Source: Macrosoma leucophasiata (Eukaryota > Arthropoda > Insecta > Lepidoptera > Hedylidae). From it: DNA of 64,000 nt. Within the stretch, counting starts at the first letter, position 1, and each line of letters opens with the position of its first letter. The stretch is from positions 15,518,001 to 15,582,000 of the forward strand of contig JAWQUS010000026.1 of assembly GCA_036365455.1 (NCBI GenBank), in the 5' to 3' direction. Below the pieces are notes generated by a model, which saw only the letters and a list, made by a program, of their open reading frames with translations, had not been told where the DNA came from and did no database searches. This document shows positions 62,921-64,000 of the stretch, in pieces. A program made the translations under genes and the position numbers.

Positions 62921-63261
62921 ACTGGTGGTAGAGCTCCAGTGACGGAGCTCGCGGGCGTAAGCACCACAGCATTACCTAATATAATAATAATAAGCCTTTT
63001 TTATTTCTTGCACAAAAATTATTAGGTACATAAAGATTACCTAATATACTTGGCGCTAAATGGTAGTGTTCAGCACTATCGTGTTCCGGTCAGGTGGCCC
63101 TGTAATTTCCGGCTGAGAGGGATAACATCTTAGGCCTCAAGAGTGGTAACGCATCTGCATTTTGACCTTGGTCTTTGTGTGAGTGTCTATAGGCTGCAGC
63201 CATCACTTAACATCAATGTGAACTGCATGCTTATTTGCCACTTCCATTAAATTAAAAAAAA
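62921..63261 (+). mobile_element. Family A element interrupted by a short insert
   Basis: Full-length copy in which 53 bp (62983-63035) are inserted, duplicating ATTACCTAATAT. Confidence 0.9.
62983..63035 (-). mobile_element. Very short LINE 3'-end insertion
   Basis: Read on the minus strand: TTTTTGTGCAAGAAATAAAA, AAGGC and a TTATTATTATT tail, i.e. a polyadenylation-type signal and (ATT)n. Flanked by the exact 12-bp duplication ATTACCTAATAT (62971-62982 and 63036-63047). A strongly 5'-truncated retroposition. Confidence 0.8.
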
Positions 63262-63712
63262 AACAATCACTAAAACCTGATTGTCAAGTTAAGAAGAGAA
63301 ACAAATCATAAAGATTTCGCAGTGTTTTCTAGAAACCTCTTAAACAAAAACTAAACTATTGATTTAATCTCACAAAAAACTCAACTTGCAACAGAATTCC
63401 TATCGAACTGCATTGAAATATTCACTTTTCAGGATTCTTCGAACATTCTGCAAGATTTTATAGCGAGCATAACTCTACAATTTTGTAATACTCGCGAAAC
63501 ACTACTTGTGGCGGGATATTAAAAATTCCACCGAGTATTTCAATTTCTGTACTCATAGCATATTTTAACTGTGTTCAAAGGATTGGAAACTTGCTGCTCA
63601 ATTCGTTTGTATCTTTTTTATTTTATTGTATTTTAAGCTTAGCCGGAAGCATAAGAGGTTTATAAAGATCGGTGTATTTGCTTTCATGATTTCGTCTTAC
63701 CCTATAAAGTTA
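63262..63712. other. Unassigned AT-rich DNA
   Basis: Nothing recognised. Confidence 0.35.
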
Positions 63713-63903
63713 TCTATAATATAAAAATAAGTCGGGTTTTTCTTTCTGATGCTATAACTCCAGAACGCGCGAACCGATTTTCGGTTTAGCATTCGTTGGA
63801 AAGGTCTCGGGCTCAGTGAGGTTTATAGCAAGTTAAGAAAATTCATTAAAAAATATTTATAAAAACGACATCCACGCGGGCGAAGCCGCGGGCAACAGCT
63901 AGT
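63713..63903 (+). mobile_element. Helitron-like short non-autonomous element
   Basis: Second copy of the 6481 element: TCTATAATATAAAAATAAGT start, GGGCGAAGCCGCGGGCAACA then GCTAGT end, with a small AT-rich insertion near 63842-63862. Confidence 0.7.
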
Positions 63904-64000
63904 ATTCTATATTTATGTAAGGTCCAAAGGTTTATACCTCAGAACATAGATACCTAGTTACTAAATTACATTTAATTAAATTATAGGACAAAATTGTAAT

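Noticed and set aside
16629..63261. Family A copies as a CRISPR-like array or satellite
   Set aside because: Copies are scattered in both orientations, have A tails and, in one case, a target duplication. This is a dispersed retroposon in a eukaryotic genome.

Overview
This is a repeat-dominated stretch of insect nuclear DNA, most likely from a moth or butterfly (Lepidoptera). The lepidopteran assignment is inferred from the style of the repeats: short elements ending in a '...CACTTAACATCA...GTTTGCCAC...' tail, Helitron-like 3' ends of the 'GCGGGCGAAGCCGCGGGCAA...CTAGT' type, and 'AGGGTTCCGTACC' elements. I see no convincing host protein-coding gene, no rRNA gene and no tRNA gene that I would call functional. 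Almost everything recognisable is a mobile element or a relic of one.

The one large intact gene is the 1728-codon Gag-Pol polyprotein (36162-41348, minus strand) of a BEL/Pao LTR retrotransposon. The whole element is visible: nearly identical LTRs (35828-36048 and 41901-42134), a perfect 5-bp target duplication CATGC, and a primer-binding site matching the 3' end of tRNA-Tyr. It sits inside an older tRNA-derived SINE, which is split across 35760-42366.

Around it lie several short-element families. Family A is a structured ~290-bp SINE-like element with about 35 copies or fragments in both orientations. Family D is a ~350-370-bp SINE whose head matches 5S rRNA; several copies have clear target duplications. 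Families H and I are tRNA-headed SINEs. There are three groups of hAT-like non-autonomous elements with 8-bp duplications, a 146-bp MITE present three times (one copy with its empty site preserved in a neighbouring duplicate), and a Helitron derivative (26582-28135) that keeps only the first and last pieces of its Rep/helicase gene. Many decayed LINE reverse-transcriptase C-termini, an array of 15-bp self-complementary units (5565-5942), and a series of near-perfect palindromes with 3-6-nt loops complete the picture.

Layout: 1-9 kb, A copies, palindromes, LINE relics, minisatellite and tandem TIR units; 9-26 kb, 5S-SINEs, A copies, hAT MITEs and the paired 'M' segments; 26-36 kb, Helitron derivative, LINE relics and the MITE-bearing duplication; 36-42 kb, BEL element; 42-64 kb, dense A/H/I/D SINEs, hAT MITEs, LINE relics and an 831-bp Helitron-like element. 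Nothing here works as a gene circuit. The interest lies in the element families, their nesting order and the fold-back structures. Element boundaries were read by eye and are usually good to a few bases where a target duplication is stated, otherwise to about 10-20 bases.
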